Source: Coffea arabica
Lineage: Eukaryota; Streptophyta; Magnoliopsida; Gentianales; Rubiaceae
Length of the DNA stretch: 64,000 nt
Direction of reading: 5' to 3'
Assembly: GCF_036785885.1 (NCBI RefSeq)
Contig: NC_092314.1
Coordinates: forward strand, 18,931,638-18,995,637
Positions 1 to 11,741 of this stretch are shown here, piece after piece (position 1 is the first letter of the stretch; every line of letters begins with the position of its first letter). Under the pieces are notes generated by a model that worked only from the letters and a program-made list of their open reading frames with translations, was not told the origin of the DNA and did no database searches. Both the position numbers and the translations under genes were made by a program.

Positions 1-424
1 ATATGAAGAATTCATTCAGAAAATTGTATAAATCGAGGTTAGAAATATAATTTGATAAGTGTTTGTGGACCGGTTTATAATTTTTTGAAACAATTAAGGA
101 TTGAAATAAAATACTTAAAAATGTGAGGCATTAAAAAGCTTTTAAATAAGAAACCTAATTCATTCTTTCTCAGTTGTCTTGTTCCATCAGAATTGTAAGC
201 CGCCACTTTAGCTTCTTCCATCAGAATCTCACATACACACCCCCCTCGCATACAGCTGCACAATCACTCAGAGGTATAAAACTCTTTCCCTTTTGCTTAT
301 TTTCTTCCTCCCCTCCGCTCCTTTCCTTTTCTTTTCTTCCACTACTTGATCTTAGAGCCTTCAAGGATTTTGTAGCTATAGGTGGTTTTGTGAGATGGAC
401 AGGGGCAAAATCTTGCACCTGTTT
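1..424. other. No recognised feature (duplicated flank)
   Basis: AT-rich sequence followed by a pyrimidine-rich tract near 280-345. A TATA-like word (gtataaaac) sits at about 273. Short open frames are not conserved-looking. The same sequence is at 9920..10343 and mirrored at 57824..58247. Confidence 0.6.
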
Positions 425-1311
425 GTAGTACCTTAATTATTCCTCTCCTTATCTAATCAAGAAAATTTGGAAAATGCGGGGCTATATCTAGTGGAATAAA
501 CTCCGATACTCAAGTTAGTGAAATGGAAATAGGAAAGAGGATGGGAGAATTTAGAGAATTCTGCAATTAAGAAGAGAACAAAAGAATTAGCTTTTTCGTA
601 TGACCATTTCTTCTCTTTGTTCTTCTTAGACCCACCGCTTCACTTCATGTTGAAACCTTGAGGTTGAGATTTTGTAATGAGGTAGTGGTACCTACCTAAC
701 TTGTCTTGTGTTAGGTTGATGATTCATTAGTCATGTGATTCGTTCTTTCATTGTTTAATGCACACTAATACTTGTTAAGATTGGAGGCATCTCCTTTCCA
801 CTATCCTCCTCATCAAGTCGAACTTTGAACTTGACTTACAAGATACGGCTCGAGGGGGCTAGTGGAAAGAAGTAATAGTGACAAAAAGGATGTCACCAAT
901 TGCAGGTTCGACCCAAAAGGTGTAATGGAAAGAAAAGAAATAGTAAAGAGGTGGATGTCACCAAAAGATGCCACTTATCTAAGATATCACTTGTCTCGAC
1001 AAGTGTCATTGTGCATTAAATATAATGGCTAATAAATCATAAAGTAGCATGAGACAAGTTATACAGATATTAATTGACACCTCATCACAAGATTTCAATT
1101 TCGATATCTCAACATGACGTGGAGCGGTTAGCATGTGACTCACCACTCTAACAAGAATAAAAAGGAGAAATGATCGTATAAAAAAAAAGTATTTATTTTT
1201 TTCTCCTTCCATTTTCACTAATTTAAGCATTGGAGTTTATTTCGGGAGATATAGCCCTGCTTTTTTCAAGTTTTCTTAATTAGTTAAGGAGTGAAGATAT
1301 CAAGGTACTAC
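425..1311. mobile_element. Foldback (long-TIR) element, copy 1
   Basis: The two ends are inverted copies of each other: the left begins gtagtaccttaat and the right ends in its imperfect reverse complement (ggtactac at 1304..1311). Similarity continues inward for about 400 bp on each side, for example the words around 610-640 against those around 1090-1130, so the whole element can fold into a long imperfect hairpin with its centre near 870. No transposase. I could not find a convincing target site duplication, so superfamily is unassigned. A non-autonomous DNA transposon is the best guess. Confidence 0.65.
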
Positions 1312-1375
1312 CAGCAAGTTTTCTTATCAAGTGGAGTTATCATGGTAACCTATCAATGGGCCTTAACAATCACAC

Positions 1376-1630
1376 GTGCAACTATAGTATACTGTTTTTT
1401 TTGTCAGCAACGATACAGTTGTATAACCTACTTTATCTTAATCTAGGGGGAGGGGAGCCTAAGGAGGCTGTGGTAGGAGCTAGTGGATATACAGATCCAA
1501 CTAGATCAAGGGAATGCTATGGCACAATTCTTAGATTTTTTTTCGCTGCCGGTGAGATTTGAACCTTCACCAACAGCCGAAGGAGGGACCTAAGTCCCTC
1601 CCTAAGTCCCTCCCTGGTGCAACTATAGTA
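1376..1630 (-). mobile_element. SINE with 14-bp target site duplication, copy 1
   Basis: The body is 1390..1616 on the minus strand, flanked by identical 14-bp repeats gtgcaactatagta at 1376..1389 and 1617..1630. Read in sense, it has a Pol III B-box-like word ggttcaaatctcacc (1551..1565) and ends in an A-rich tail (gacaaaaaaaacagta). The 5' part contains a duplicated ggagggacttag and an 8-bp stem ggagggac/gtccctcc with a 4-nt loop. A clear A box is not visible. Length, tail, B box and duplication together support a tRNA-related SINE; the family is not identified. Confidence 0.75.
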
Positions 1631-1822
1631 CACACCCAGTTAAACTATACGAAGACGTGTGCAAAATGAATCCAAATTAGAGATGGGTCAGAACTCCCAC
1701 AGATTGCTAGATGATAACCTATCAATGGGCAGTTAAGTCGGTTGTATAGAAAACCGAGAACTTTTTAACCCAGCTAGAAGCTTGTTCTATCGCGGGATTT
1801 GACTAAGAATAAATTTTGTATA

Positions 1823-1990
1823 CACTGATAGTGTATATACTATCATAATCGGATGCACGATACATTTATAAAATTTGAATTTTATACTATCATGATCGGA
1901 TGCACGACATATTTACAAAATTTAAATTTCAAATTCAAATTCGAATTATATGTCATGTAATTAATGGTGAAAATATATATGCTGTTAGTG
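1823..1990. mobile_element. CACTA-like MITE, copy 1
   Basis: 168 bp with imperfect terminal inverted repeats: CACTGATAGTGTATATA at the left against CACTAACAGCATATATA read inward from the right end. A unit of about 50 bp containing atcggatgcacga occurs twice in the left half, like the subterminal repeats of CACTA elements. No coding capacity. The expected 3-bp target duplication is not evident. Confidence 0.6.
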
Positions 1991-2938
1991 TATAAAAAAT
2001 TAATTCTTTAATGAAAGATTAAAAATCCTCACTCTAATTATTTAAATTATTTAAGAGGTATTTGAATTTATAAATCACCACATATTCTAGTGTTTGAAAT
2101 ATATTGATGAACTACAAACCCAAATGCCTCTCAAACAATCCAAAACAACTCAAACAATTTGGACAGATTTCGAGTCCTACCGCAAATTTCTAATCCAAAT
2201 GAAGCCAAGAAAATTAGGAAGAATGCAATTTCATTTAAACGTACAAATTGGTCAAACTATTGCTGATTACCTATATTAGATCAATAACCAGGCCGCATGG
2301 AATTTGATTTCAGCCTCCCTTCGAATTGCTCGTTCTACCATAAACTGCTCATGGTTCCTCCCGGAAAGCTCCCAGAATCACATTAACGAGTACAAGTACA
2401 GCATTTAGACAAAATCATCCAGAGGCCTCGTCCTCTCCATTGTTTTGAGCCAAAGTTTAATTTCACAACAATTCCCTCTTTCCCTGTCCCACTCCAGAAG
2501 AAATGGTTGAAGGTTGAATAATACTGTTTGCTTTTACCTTGTCTGTTTTAGCTGGATCAAAGCGAGCAGATAATTCAGTCAAACTGGAGAAGCTTAATGG
2601 CAAACACAAACATCAAAGAATCCAGGATTTCTCATTTGACAAATCATACGAGTAAGATATTTTTAACATCTCAGGAAAAAAAAAAGGGCGGCAGTCATCA
2701 TATCAACATTAGTACCACTCGAAACTCCCAGCACCCAATTACACCAGAAGAAAAAAGAAACATGGTACTCATCCCAACAAATAAGTTGCAAACAGCCAGA
2801 AAAAATTGGACAAACATATTTTCACATGGAGAAGCCAATTCAAGCCACAAACAAATATAGAGGCCAATCCAGATCACAAAGAATTGGCTGAAACCACGCA
2901 GAGTCACCAGTATTCTAATCCAAATGACTGAACGAACA
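1991..2938. other. Downstream flank of kinase gene, duplicated copy
   Basis: Equivalent to 11910..12857, which is the 3' side of the intact kinase gene. The part nearest the coding end probably includes the 3' UTR. The rest is AT-rich with no domain-bearing frame; a 61-codon frame near 2094-2279 looks like chance. Confidence 0.5.
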
Positions 2939-2973
2939 CTAAACCTCAGGAGCAGGGACTTGAGATTTCAGGA
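2939..2973 (-). pseudogene. 3' tail of PTI1-like kinase (last 35 nt of coding sequence)
   Basis: Identical to the last 35 nt of exon 8 of the intact gene at 12858..12892, ending in the same stop codon. It is cut off at 2973 by the tandem-duplication junction, so no functional gene can exist here. It shows that one breakpoint fell inside the last coding exon. Confidence 0.9.
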
Positions 2974-5900
2974 AGGACCATAACACCACTTGGCCCAAAC
3001 TCACTCCGCGCAGAGACCACGTGAAGCAGCTCTGATACCACCTGTGACAGCCCCACCTCACCCTAAGGCGAACCAAAGGGTTCGGCGGACCGCCTGCCCA
3101 GTTCTTGCCAGCACTACGGAGTCAGATCACACAAACCATATATTGCGCATGATCAAACCCCAAGAAAAGTAACAATTAAAATCCACTAAGCTACAATACA
3201 TCTTACTAACTCGTGTAGGGAAATAGGACGTCGATTGAACGCTCACCAAAGCCCTAGAAGCGTAACATCTCCATGAATACACTTACAGACAAGACTAAAT
3301 ACTTATACATGTATTTACATCAGAGTCTTCAACATTTTAACTTGAAGTACAAGCCAAAGGGTTCATACTAGTCAAAATACAATTAGGGTTTCGGTTACAA
3401 AGGAACTTAACAAAATAACATATACATTAGCTCGACTCTTTTCTTCCAAAAGCGTGGTTTCAAAGTTTGTCCCCTGTAAGGAAAACAAAGATAACGGGAA
3501 GGGGGTGAGTTTACGCTTAATGAGGTACCAAAATAATAGCAAGTAAGAAACGTGGAACTTCATATTCAATTAGTCACATATGCGAATCAAATAAAGAAAT
3601 GAACAAACACCATAGATAGAAAGGATACAGGTGGCTCTTAGGAGCCAAATTCCCATTTGCTTCACCGAAACTTGATCGAAATAATAGTTGACACTCCGTC
3701 AACGCTAAAGGAGTAACCAATACCGTAGACTCCACTTTCTCCGATTCCTTCCACCTCACATATTCCTACCGGGCCCGAACTCCAATCAGTTCAGAAATGC
3801 TAATACTCGAGTATATCGGAATCAAGAGTCTCAATACCCAAAGATTCCAAAACAGACTACCGTGGTTCGTTATATAATCGACCAGGCTCTTGCCGGCCCG
3901 ACTTGAGTAACTAGCCACAGGTGTTGAGCTCAGGGGTCACAGAAAGGTCGTTGGATACCAGCCTCCAAACGACGTCCGAACAGATTCAGATACAGTTAAC
4001 AGATTATACACAGTAAATAGGTATATGGACAGACAAGAGAACGAGTGTGATAAAGTACACCCTTGTCTCAAACAGAATAAACAGATAGTGCAGTCATTTA
4101 AATCGCAGATTGCAGAGGCAGAAACCAGGTTAAACTGCAAATGAGGGGAGTGGTACACTCACCGGTTCAAGTACGGATACTTCAAAAGTTTTCACTTCAA
4201 ACTGACTTTAATAGCCAAGAAACCCTAAAATCATCAAAGTAAAATAATTGAAGGTTTCACATCCAAAATCGAGTAAACGGAATGTACAAGTGAGTCTCGA
4301 CTACACGTCGTACATCTTTCCAGGTTAAATACTAGTACAAAAGAAAAAAATATGACTTTTGAGCAAAAGATAACAGTTGGTCCTAGGGTTACAAACAACC
4401 CTCAAAACCCTTCATTTTTACTAAGATCAACTCAAATTTAAAGGAACCAGACGGCCTAGAAAATTGGACACAGCATTCCCCCTAAATTTGCTTAATTTTC
4501 CAGCCATCATGGCTTCAATGTTTTTCCTCAAGTCAGTCCAATTCAACACATAAGAAATCTCAATACAATAGCCCTTCAACTAGGCTCAAGTTCATCCAAA
4601 CACAAAGCAAGTCTAGGAATGCAACTAGAAATCAAGTTTTTAAAGACAAAAGCTAAATAGCAGGTTTGATGTCTCTTAGCGGAACAGACACAACTGAAAC
4701 TACACTTATCGGATTGGGGTGCAATATATACCGTTTTGAACCTAAGACAAAGAGTTAAAACTTTGATGAAGATCACTCAGTCCAGTTTGTAGTGTATCTA
4801 AGTCAAAATTGCCATTTATAGAACCCGAATCTCACATTCGGGCTTGCTAACCGCCTTATACACAAATGACAATAACTCAGGCAATCGAAGTCGAAACGAG
4901 GTGATTCCGGGGACGTTGGAAAGCTAAGACATATACCTACATTTCTTATGAAGACATCCAAAGCCAAATCATATATTTGCATGATCAAAAATGGAAATTT
5001 CCATGAAAACAGAAATCTGGGCGCGAAATAGGGTTCTTGGGCAGTCAAGGGTATTTCGGTCATTTCACAAGCTACAGTGCTAGGATCTAGCTGAAATTTT
5101 GTAGGCAACTATTTTACACCATTTTCTACAACTTCCATGTTTTGATCAAAATCTAATTCGGTAACGATCAGGGTGAAAAGTCACGGTCAGATTGGGTGAA
5201 ATGACAACCCTGTTCGCTGAACTCCTACCTAGGCCAGTCTGGGTATTTCCGAATTTTCACAATCCACCAAACTCAGATTGGGCTGGAAATTTACAGACAA
5301 CTATAAAACATTATTCTCTACAACTTTCATGTTTTAATCTAAGGCTAATTCGGCCTCTAGCATGTTCAAAAAAATCCGGACAGAACAGGCCTGTTTGGAA
5401 CCCTAATTTGGAATTTTAGTTTCAAACCAACAATTTTTCACAACCAATCATTTCCAACACATACCAACTCCATCTTACATTATAACAAACCATTAATCCA
5501 TGACTAAACAATAATTTATATATTAAAACAGAAAATCCTCAATAAATAGGAAAATTTGCACATCTCAACCTTAGGTCATGAAATAATCCACAAACTAACA
5601 TATTCAACCTTTATAAACCTCCAATTTTACATTATTAAGGACAAAAGAGAATTTCCTTGACAATTTGCCTTTGTAACTCCAAGAAGCAAGACAACTAGAG
5701 CTTGTTCTTCACAAATGACTCCACTCAACACCTTAAACTAGTTTAGCAACTCACTTTTATGGAGAAATTTGGAATTTAACCGGTAGGTTTGCAAGATTCA
5801 AGCTAGAAATGAAGGAAAATTGAAGAAGCTCTCTCTCTCTTTTCTCTCCTCAATGGCCGGCCAAGATGAGCAAATGAAGATGATGTTTTGGGTCAATTTT

Positions 5901-6294
5901 AGTATTTAGTAAAGTTGGTGAATAGTGGTCAAATCCAAGGTTGAATCATAAAGTGACACATGTCATCTTTTTGAGTTACACTTATCCTTTTATCTCTCCA
6001 ACTCTCATCCATTTGGGTAATCTCTAATCATCTCTTAACACCTAATAAATTAAATCTCTGAATACTAAAGTTAACCTAATGGGCCGAATTTTACTGAACT
6101 TTCCGCACTAGCGGGTCCCATGTCCGGTATACGCTCTTAATTCCTCAAATACTAACCGATACTAGAAAAATAATTTAAAAACTATATTTACTCATAAAAA
6201 TTATTTTCAAAATTTTTGTATAAATAAAATGTGGAAAAGCGTGCAATTAAAAGAAAATAAAACCTAGCAATTAAGAAAATTACGGGTTCTCACA
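2974..6294 (-). mobile_element. Long LTR with primer-binding site of an LTR retrotransposon
   Basis: On the minus strand an LTR runs from TGTGAGAACCCG (6294) to GGGGCTGTCACA (3043), about 3.25 kb, with matching TGTGA/TCACA ends. Two bases inside it lies TGGTATCAGAGC (3040..3029), the complement of the 3' end of initiator tRNA-Met and a common plant retrotransposon primer site. Only about 70 bp of interior remains before the tandem-duplication junction at 2973/2974, so this copy is a fragment. LTR length and primer type suit a Ty3/gypsy chromovirus such as Tekay/Del, but no coding domain is present to prove it. No age estimate is possible from one LTR. Confidence 0.75.
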
Positions 6295-6747
6295 AACCCT
6301 GTCAGAGCCATACATGTGCGATTAATCTTTTTTTGGTCCATATTCTGAGTAATTAGCCATATTGTATATTTCAGATAGAAACTTTTTCAAGCATTGCAGT
6401 AAAGATGCTGACTTATATCTACACTATCTCTATAAGCAACAAAGCAAGACCGGAATATTTACCAGGGGTAGAAACCAAAATACACTTATAGAATGGTGAG
6501 ATTGCCCTAGGAATTCAAACTATTGAAAAAGTTAATAGACCATTGAATCTAGAGATTGTCATTTGGTCCAAGCAAAATGTTAATGAGAGTTATACAGAGA
6601 ATGAGATGGAATGTGGAATTTCTTCTCAAGGACACACTAAATGCCCAACAAGAATCACGCTACATATATGATTTGTATTAAGTTTAAATGAGAATACTAG
6701 AAAACATGTTCTTTTTCAGAAAAACAATCTTGTGATTAGTTACCAGT
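6295..6747. other. No recognised feature
   Basis: About 450 bp of AT-rich sequence between the long LTR and the Mutator-type element. No coding frame or repeat that I recognise. Confidence 0.5.
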
Positions 6748-7753
6748 TTTATATTAGGGTTAATCACATTTTATTCCCTTGAAGAATATCCTATTTTTCA
6801 CTTTACCCCCTAACCTTTAATTTTGCTCACTTAACTCCCTTTAGGATAAAATTGCCCTTGCATTATTTTGAATTTTCATTTACCTTGTTTTTCTTTCTTT
6901 TATTTCTTTTTCTCTTTCTTCTTTATTTAATTCTTCCTCTTTTCCACAAAAATTTTCACCTTAATGATTGAAATTAAAAAAGAGGAATTGCAGAGATCTA
7001 TCTTCTCCTTAAATGATTAAAATAATATTCAAATTACTTTCCTAAAATACAATTTTTTAGCCTTTCAAATCTTTTAATTTTGAATTTTCCTCTTTCCTTT
7101 CTAGTTTCTCATTTTATTCTTAAGAAAATATCATAAGATGAAATTGTTTTTCTTTCTTTTATTTCTTTTCTCTTTCTTCTCTCATTCATCCTTCCCAATA
7201 GAAATTCCATTTCAACGAAAATTTTTGTTTTGAGTTTGTAATTGCATATTTCTGGGTGAAAGTTTAAAAGACATCAAAAACTAATTTTGATTTTTTGTAT
7301 GATGCCATGTGTCACAAATTTTAATTGATGATTATTAATCAGGTCACAATTTCATCTTAAGATATTTTCTTGGGAATAAAATGATAAATTAGAAAGGAAA
7401 GAGGAAAATCCAAAATTAAAAGAATTGAAAGGCTAAAAATATTTTAGGAAAGTGTATTTTAGGAAAGTGTTTGAATTTTTTTTAATCATTTAAGGAGAAG
7501 ATAGATCTCTGCAATTCCTCTTTTTTAATTTCAATCATTAAGGTGAAGATTTTTGTGGGAAAGAAGAAGAATTAAATAAAGAAGAATGAGAAAAAGAAAT
7601 AAAGAAAAGAAAACAAGGTAAATGAAAAGTCAAAATAATGCAAGGGTAATTTTGTCCTAAAGGGGGTTAAGTGAGCAAAATTAAAAGTTAGGGTGTAAAC
7701 TGAGAAATGGGGTATTCTTTAAGGGGATAAAATGTGATTAATCCTTTATATTA
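6748..7753. mobile_element. Mutator-type foldback MITE with 9-bp target duplication
   Basis: The element proper is 6757..7744 (988 bp). Its ends are long inverted repeats beginning gggttaatcacattttat; the right end reads ggataaaatgtgattaatcc. The arms match, imperfectly, for close to 390 bp each, with a loop of roughly 200 bp around 7150-7345. The flanks are a perfect 9-bp direct repeat, tttatatta, at 6748..6756 and 7745..7753. A 9-bp duplication and long TIRs starting with GG are hallmarks of Mutator-like elements. There is no transposase; a transcript through it would fold into a long hairpin. Confidence 0.85.
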
Positions 7754-8634
7754 ATTAAAGGGATAAATGATTACAAGGAGAAGGGGCATAAAGGTCTTAC
7801 CCCCTTGAACATTACCTAATCTGATATAAGGAAAATGCACGCTATCTAATCTAAGTTGGCCTTTTCACAAAGACTCGAAAAGTTAAAGAATCATATTCTA
7901 ACAGTATTATTACTAACACTACCATAATTAGCAAGTCTGCCACTGAATTGGCATCCCAGAAAATATGCATAAACAAGTGGTTGCTCGTGTGCAACCATGC
8001 CCTTGATGGATTATCCTATCGATCTTCAATTGAATGGTAGATTGTCCTTACAAAATATGCCAAACATTGTAGCTTAACAAAAGGGTATAGGGGCGATTGC
8101 AAGAGACTTCATTCGGCTTTTTGTTGAGTAATAATTCTCATGAGACAGCTTGGAGAAAGGATGGGAAGAAGATATTGTCTGAAAAACATACTTAACAAAA
8201 AATCTGAAAAAGAGAATGTCAAAGAACAAGACAAGATGATCAAGTGTGAGGAAATGATGATTATTAATGCTGTAGTCCTTTGTTTTTGAATGATTTCTTG
8301 CTGCAAGACAAACACGTTACCTATTAGAAGATTGTGTATGGGATAGGGAGACTGTTTCCAATCAAGCATATTTGGGTTTCAGAATAGTGTGGAAGTTTAC
8401 TCTGGATGGGATGATGTGGCACACATCAAGACCCATTAGTGCATACATTATTAGTGTGTAAATAATTAATTTTAAATAAATAAATATATATATATACACA
8501 CATACGCACACAAGCGCACATGTAAATAAAATCATATGTTGTTAAATACAAATGAATGAAGAAACGAGTGATTAAATTGAACACCATGTTTTGATGAGAA
8601 AGTAATAATTTACCAGCATGATAACATGTGTTTT
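7754..8634. other. Mostly unassigned sequence with a short RNase H-like relic
   Basis: AT-rich sequence with a TA/CA-rich tract near 8480-8520. Apart from a short LINE-like protein motif near 7929-7967 on the minus strand, listed separately, nothing is recognisable. Confidence 0.5.
7929..7967 (-). mobile_element. Possible LINE-type RNase H relic
   Basis: One frame reads HIFWDANSVADLL, close to the HI-REAN-VAD-LA signature at the C-terminal end of the RNase H domain found in plant LINEs and RNase H-like (RVT_3) proteins. No more of the domain can be followed in the surrounding frames, so this is at most a small decayed fragment. A chance match is possible. Confidence 0.3.
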
Positions 8635-9290
8635 GCGCCTCAAGGGAAGAACTGGCTTATGCCTTGAGATTCAACTTCAGAGCCTCCAATAACGAGTCTG
8701 AGTATGAGGCTCTTTCATTAAAACTCACTCACTCTGTCCATACATGACTTGAGTTGTTTTGCATGGCTCTAAACAAGTTAAAATCTCGTTCGCACAAATG
8801 TATTCAATTGAAGTTGAGCTATTTTTCACAAGTTAGAAGTCAGCTCGTGCATGTCAGGTCACGCATGGATCTGGATCTTTTCGCGCAAATGTATAAGTTG
8901 GAAGTCAGGTCGTGTGCCAGCCCGGGGTCTGTTCGTGCAAGTGTATTTAGACAGTATGATAAGAAAGACATGAATGAAAAATTTTGCTAAGTATGGAAGA
9001 AACAAAAGTCTATTCATTCCACAAAATCCCATTTACAAGGGAGGAGTTTATACAAAAAGCGAACTGGTTCTACTCAGTTCGGTCTTACAAGTTACTCGAG
9101 CAAAGGCAGCAATTGTGGAATCGTGGGCCCTACACCGAACTGACTCGTCGCCTCGAAATCTGGTTCAGACTCATGCAACTTTTCGATGACTCTAGACTCA
9201 GAGGGGGGCTAGTGTAGTGGAGCCAATCCACCGAAGCCACATGTCAGTTCGGACATAGTGATCTGTCAGTTCGGCCAGCGCATACCGTTG
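8635..9290 (+). mobile_element. Old, internally deleted Tat-type Ty3/gypsy relic
   Basis: Near 8640-8720 a frame resembles the archaeal-type RNase H of the element at 20026 (EELAYALRFNFRASNNE against EELPYALRFDFRASNNE). From about 9110 the sequence matches the 3' end of that element: a polypurine tract (gagggggg) followed by an LTR start, tgtagtgg, at 9213. Between them are imperfect repeats of a word like cgcaaatgtat. Most of the element is missing and it is clearly more diverged than the main copy, so it is an older insertion of a related family. Its far end is not defined. Confidence 0.65.
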
Positions 9291-9919
9291 CTTCCAGAAC
9301 TCAATTGAGTTTAGTTTATTCGAAACAAAATATTGATTCATTGCTCTTTTAGATGTCAAAACTTCATGTTTTATCCGCATTCAAGCAAATATAGAATCAG
9401 CAGGATGATATCAAGTTTTACAACCCTTGGTAATATAAGTTCAGATTACATGAAAATCATTGAATTTCAACGACGAAATTACATGGATTTCACTCTAAAG
9501 ATCACTCGCTTTTGTAATTGGGGCTTGAGATCATTAACTTAGGGGGTGTTCATGTGACTGAAGTAGTGTGAAACGAATCAAGCCCTTCCTTTTTCCTCTT
9601 CCCTCTTGTAAGGCTTGAAGTCTTTATTATTATTATTATTATTTTAAGCAACAACCCAAAAAAAAAAGAAAAAGAAAAAGAAAAGGAACTCATGGGGAAG
9701 AATGATTTACTTTGACCATGACTTTTCAAATTTAAATCTGATTTGCCTTCATTATTCTAGGAGCACTAACTAAAAGCAATTGAAGTAATGTTTTAAATCA
9801 CAATTGTCTACTAAAATCAAGGCAATTTCAATTTTTTTTCTTATTAGCTTTGACTTCTAAAAGGGGATAATTTGTGAAATGCTAGAATATACTCGACATA
9901 TTTGGCAAATTTATAACTA
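9291..9919. other. No recognised feature
   Basis: AT-rich sequence with a short ATT microsatellite near 9625 and an A-rich tract near 9657. No supported gene. Confidence 0.5.
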
Positions 9920-10343
9920 ATATGAAGAATTCATTCAGAAAATTGTATAAATCGAGGTTAGAAATATAATTTGATAAGTGTTTGTGGACCGGTTTATAAT
10001 TTTTTGAAACAATTAAGGATTGAAATAAAATACTTAAAAATGTGAGGCATTAAAAAGCTTTTAAATAAGAAACCTAATTCATTCTTTCTCAGTTGTCTTG
10101 TTCCATCAGAATTGTAAGCCGCCACTTTAGCTTCTTCCATCAGAATCTCACATACACACCCCCCTCGCATACAGCTGCACAATCACTCAGAGGTATAAAA
10201 CTCTTTCCCTTTTGCTTATTTTCTTCCTCCCCTCCGCTCCTTTCCTTTTCTTTTCTTCCACTACTTGATCTTAGAGCCTTCAAGGATTTTGTAGCTATAG
10301 GTGGTTTTGTGAGATGGACAGGGGCAAAATCTTGCACCTGTTT
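9920..10343. other. No recognised feature (second copy of 1..424)
   Basis: Same sequence as the start of the window, with a pyrimidine-rich tract and a TATA-like word. Confidence 0.6.
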
Positions 10344-11230
10344 GTAGTACCTTAATTATTCCTCTCCTTATCTAATCAAGAAAATTTGGAAAATGCGGGG
10401 CTATATCTAGTGGAATAAACTCCGATACTCAAGTTAGTGAAATGGAAATAGGAAAGAGGATGGGAGAATTTAGAGAATTCTGCAATTAAGAAGAGAACAA
10501 AAGAATTAGCTTTTTCGTATGACCATTTCTTCTCTTTGTTCTTCTTAGACCCACCGCTTCACTTCATGTTGAAACCTTGAGGTTGAGATTTTGTAATGAG
10601 GTAGTGGTACCTACCTAACTTGTCTTGTGTTAGGTTGATGATTCATTAGTCATGTGATTCGTTCTTTCATTGTTTAATGCACACTAATACTTGTTAAGAT
10701 TGGAGGCATCTCCTTTCCACTATCCTCCTCATCAAGTCGAACTTTGAACTTGACTTACAAGATACGGCTCGAGGGGGCTAGTGGAAAGAAGTAATAGTGA
10801 CAAAAAGGATGTCACCAATTGCAGGTTCGACCCAAAAGGTGTAATGGAAAGAAAAGAAATAGTAAAGAGGTGGATGTCACCAAAAGATGCCACTTATCTA
10901 AGATATCACTTGTCTCGACAAGTGTCATTGTGCATTAAATATAATGGCTAATAAATCATAAAGTAGCATGAGACAAGTTATACAGATATTAATTGACACC
11001 TCATCACAAGATTTCAATTTCGATATCTCAACATGACGTGGAGCGGTTAGCATGTGACTCACCACTCTAACAAGAATAAAAAGGAGAAATGATCGTATAA
11101 AAAAAAAGTATTTATTTTTTTCTCCTTCCATTTTCACTAATTTAAGCATTGGAGTTTATTTCGGGAGATATAGCCCTGCTTTTTTCAAGTTTTCTTAATT
11201 AGTTAAGGAGTGAAGATATCAAGGTACTAC
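10344..11230. mobile_element. Foldback (long-TIR) element, copy 2
   Basis: Duplicate of 425..1311 within the tandem repeat; same long imperfect inverted repeats and no transposase. It lies downstream of the intact kinase gene. Confidence 0.65.
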
Positions 11231-11294
11231 CAGCAAGTTTTCTTATCAAGTGGAGTTATCATGGTAACCTATCAATGGGCCTTAACAATCACAC

Positions 11295-11549
11295 GTGCAA
11301 CTATAGTATACTGTTTTTTTTGTCAGCAACGATACAGTTGTATAACCTACTTTATCTTAATCTAGGGGGAGGGGAGCCTAAGGAGGCTGTGGTAGGAGCT
11401 AGTGGATATACAGATCCAACTAGATCAAGGGAATGCTATGGCACAATTCTTAGATTTTTTTTCGCTGCCGGTGAGATTTGAACCTTCACCAACAGCCGAA
11501 GGAGGGACCTAAGTCCCTCCCTAAGTCCCTCCCTGGTGCAACTATAGTA
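11295..11549 (-). mobile_element. SINE with 14-bp target site duplication, copy 2
   Basis: Duplicate of 1376..1630: body 11309..11535, the same gtgcaactatagta repeats on both sides, B-box-like word and A-rich tail. It arrived here by segmental duplication, not by a second insertion. Confidence 0.75.
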
Positions 11550-11741
11550 CACACCCAGTTAAACTATACGAAGACGTGTGCAAAATGAATCCAAATTAGA
11601 GATGGGTCAGAACTCCCACAGATTGCTAGATGATAACCTATCAATGGGCAGTTAAGTCGGTTGTATAGAAAACCGAGAACTTTTTAACCCAGCTAGAAGC
11701 TTGTTCTATCGCGGGATTTGACTAAGAATAAATTTTGTATA

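Larger units (their letters stand above)
1..2973 (+). repeat. Tandem duplication, end of first copy
   Basis: These bases recur at 9920..12892 with a constant offset of 9919 and no difference that I could find. The first copy is cut by the window start. Its right end, 2973, corresponds to 12892, inside the last coding exon of the kinase gene; after it the sequence switches abruptly to the interior of an LTR element. This is what the junction of a tandem duplication looks like: end of unit followed by start of unit. Confidence 0.92.

Noticed and set aside
1551-1565. tRNA gene
   Set aside because: Only a B-box-like word is present; no cloverleaf, and target duplications plus an A tail show a SINE.
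2094-2860. Small frames of 61-87 codons downstream of the kinase
   Set aside because: They overlap the 3' flank in both orientations and lack any domain or coding bias.
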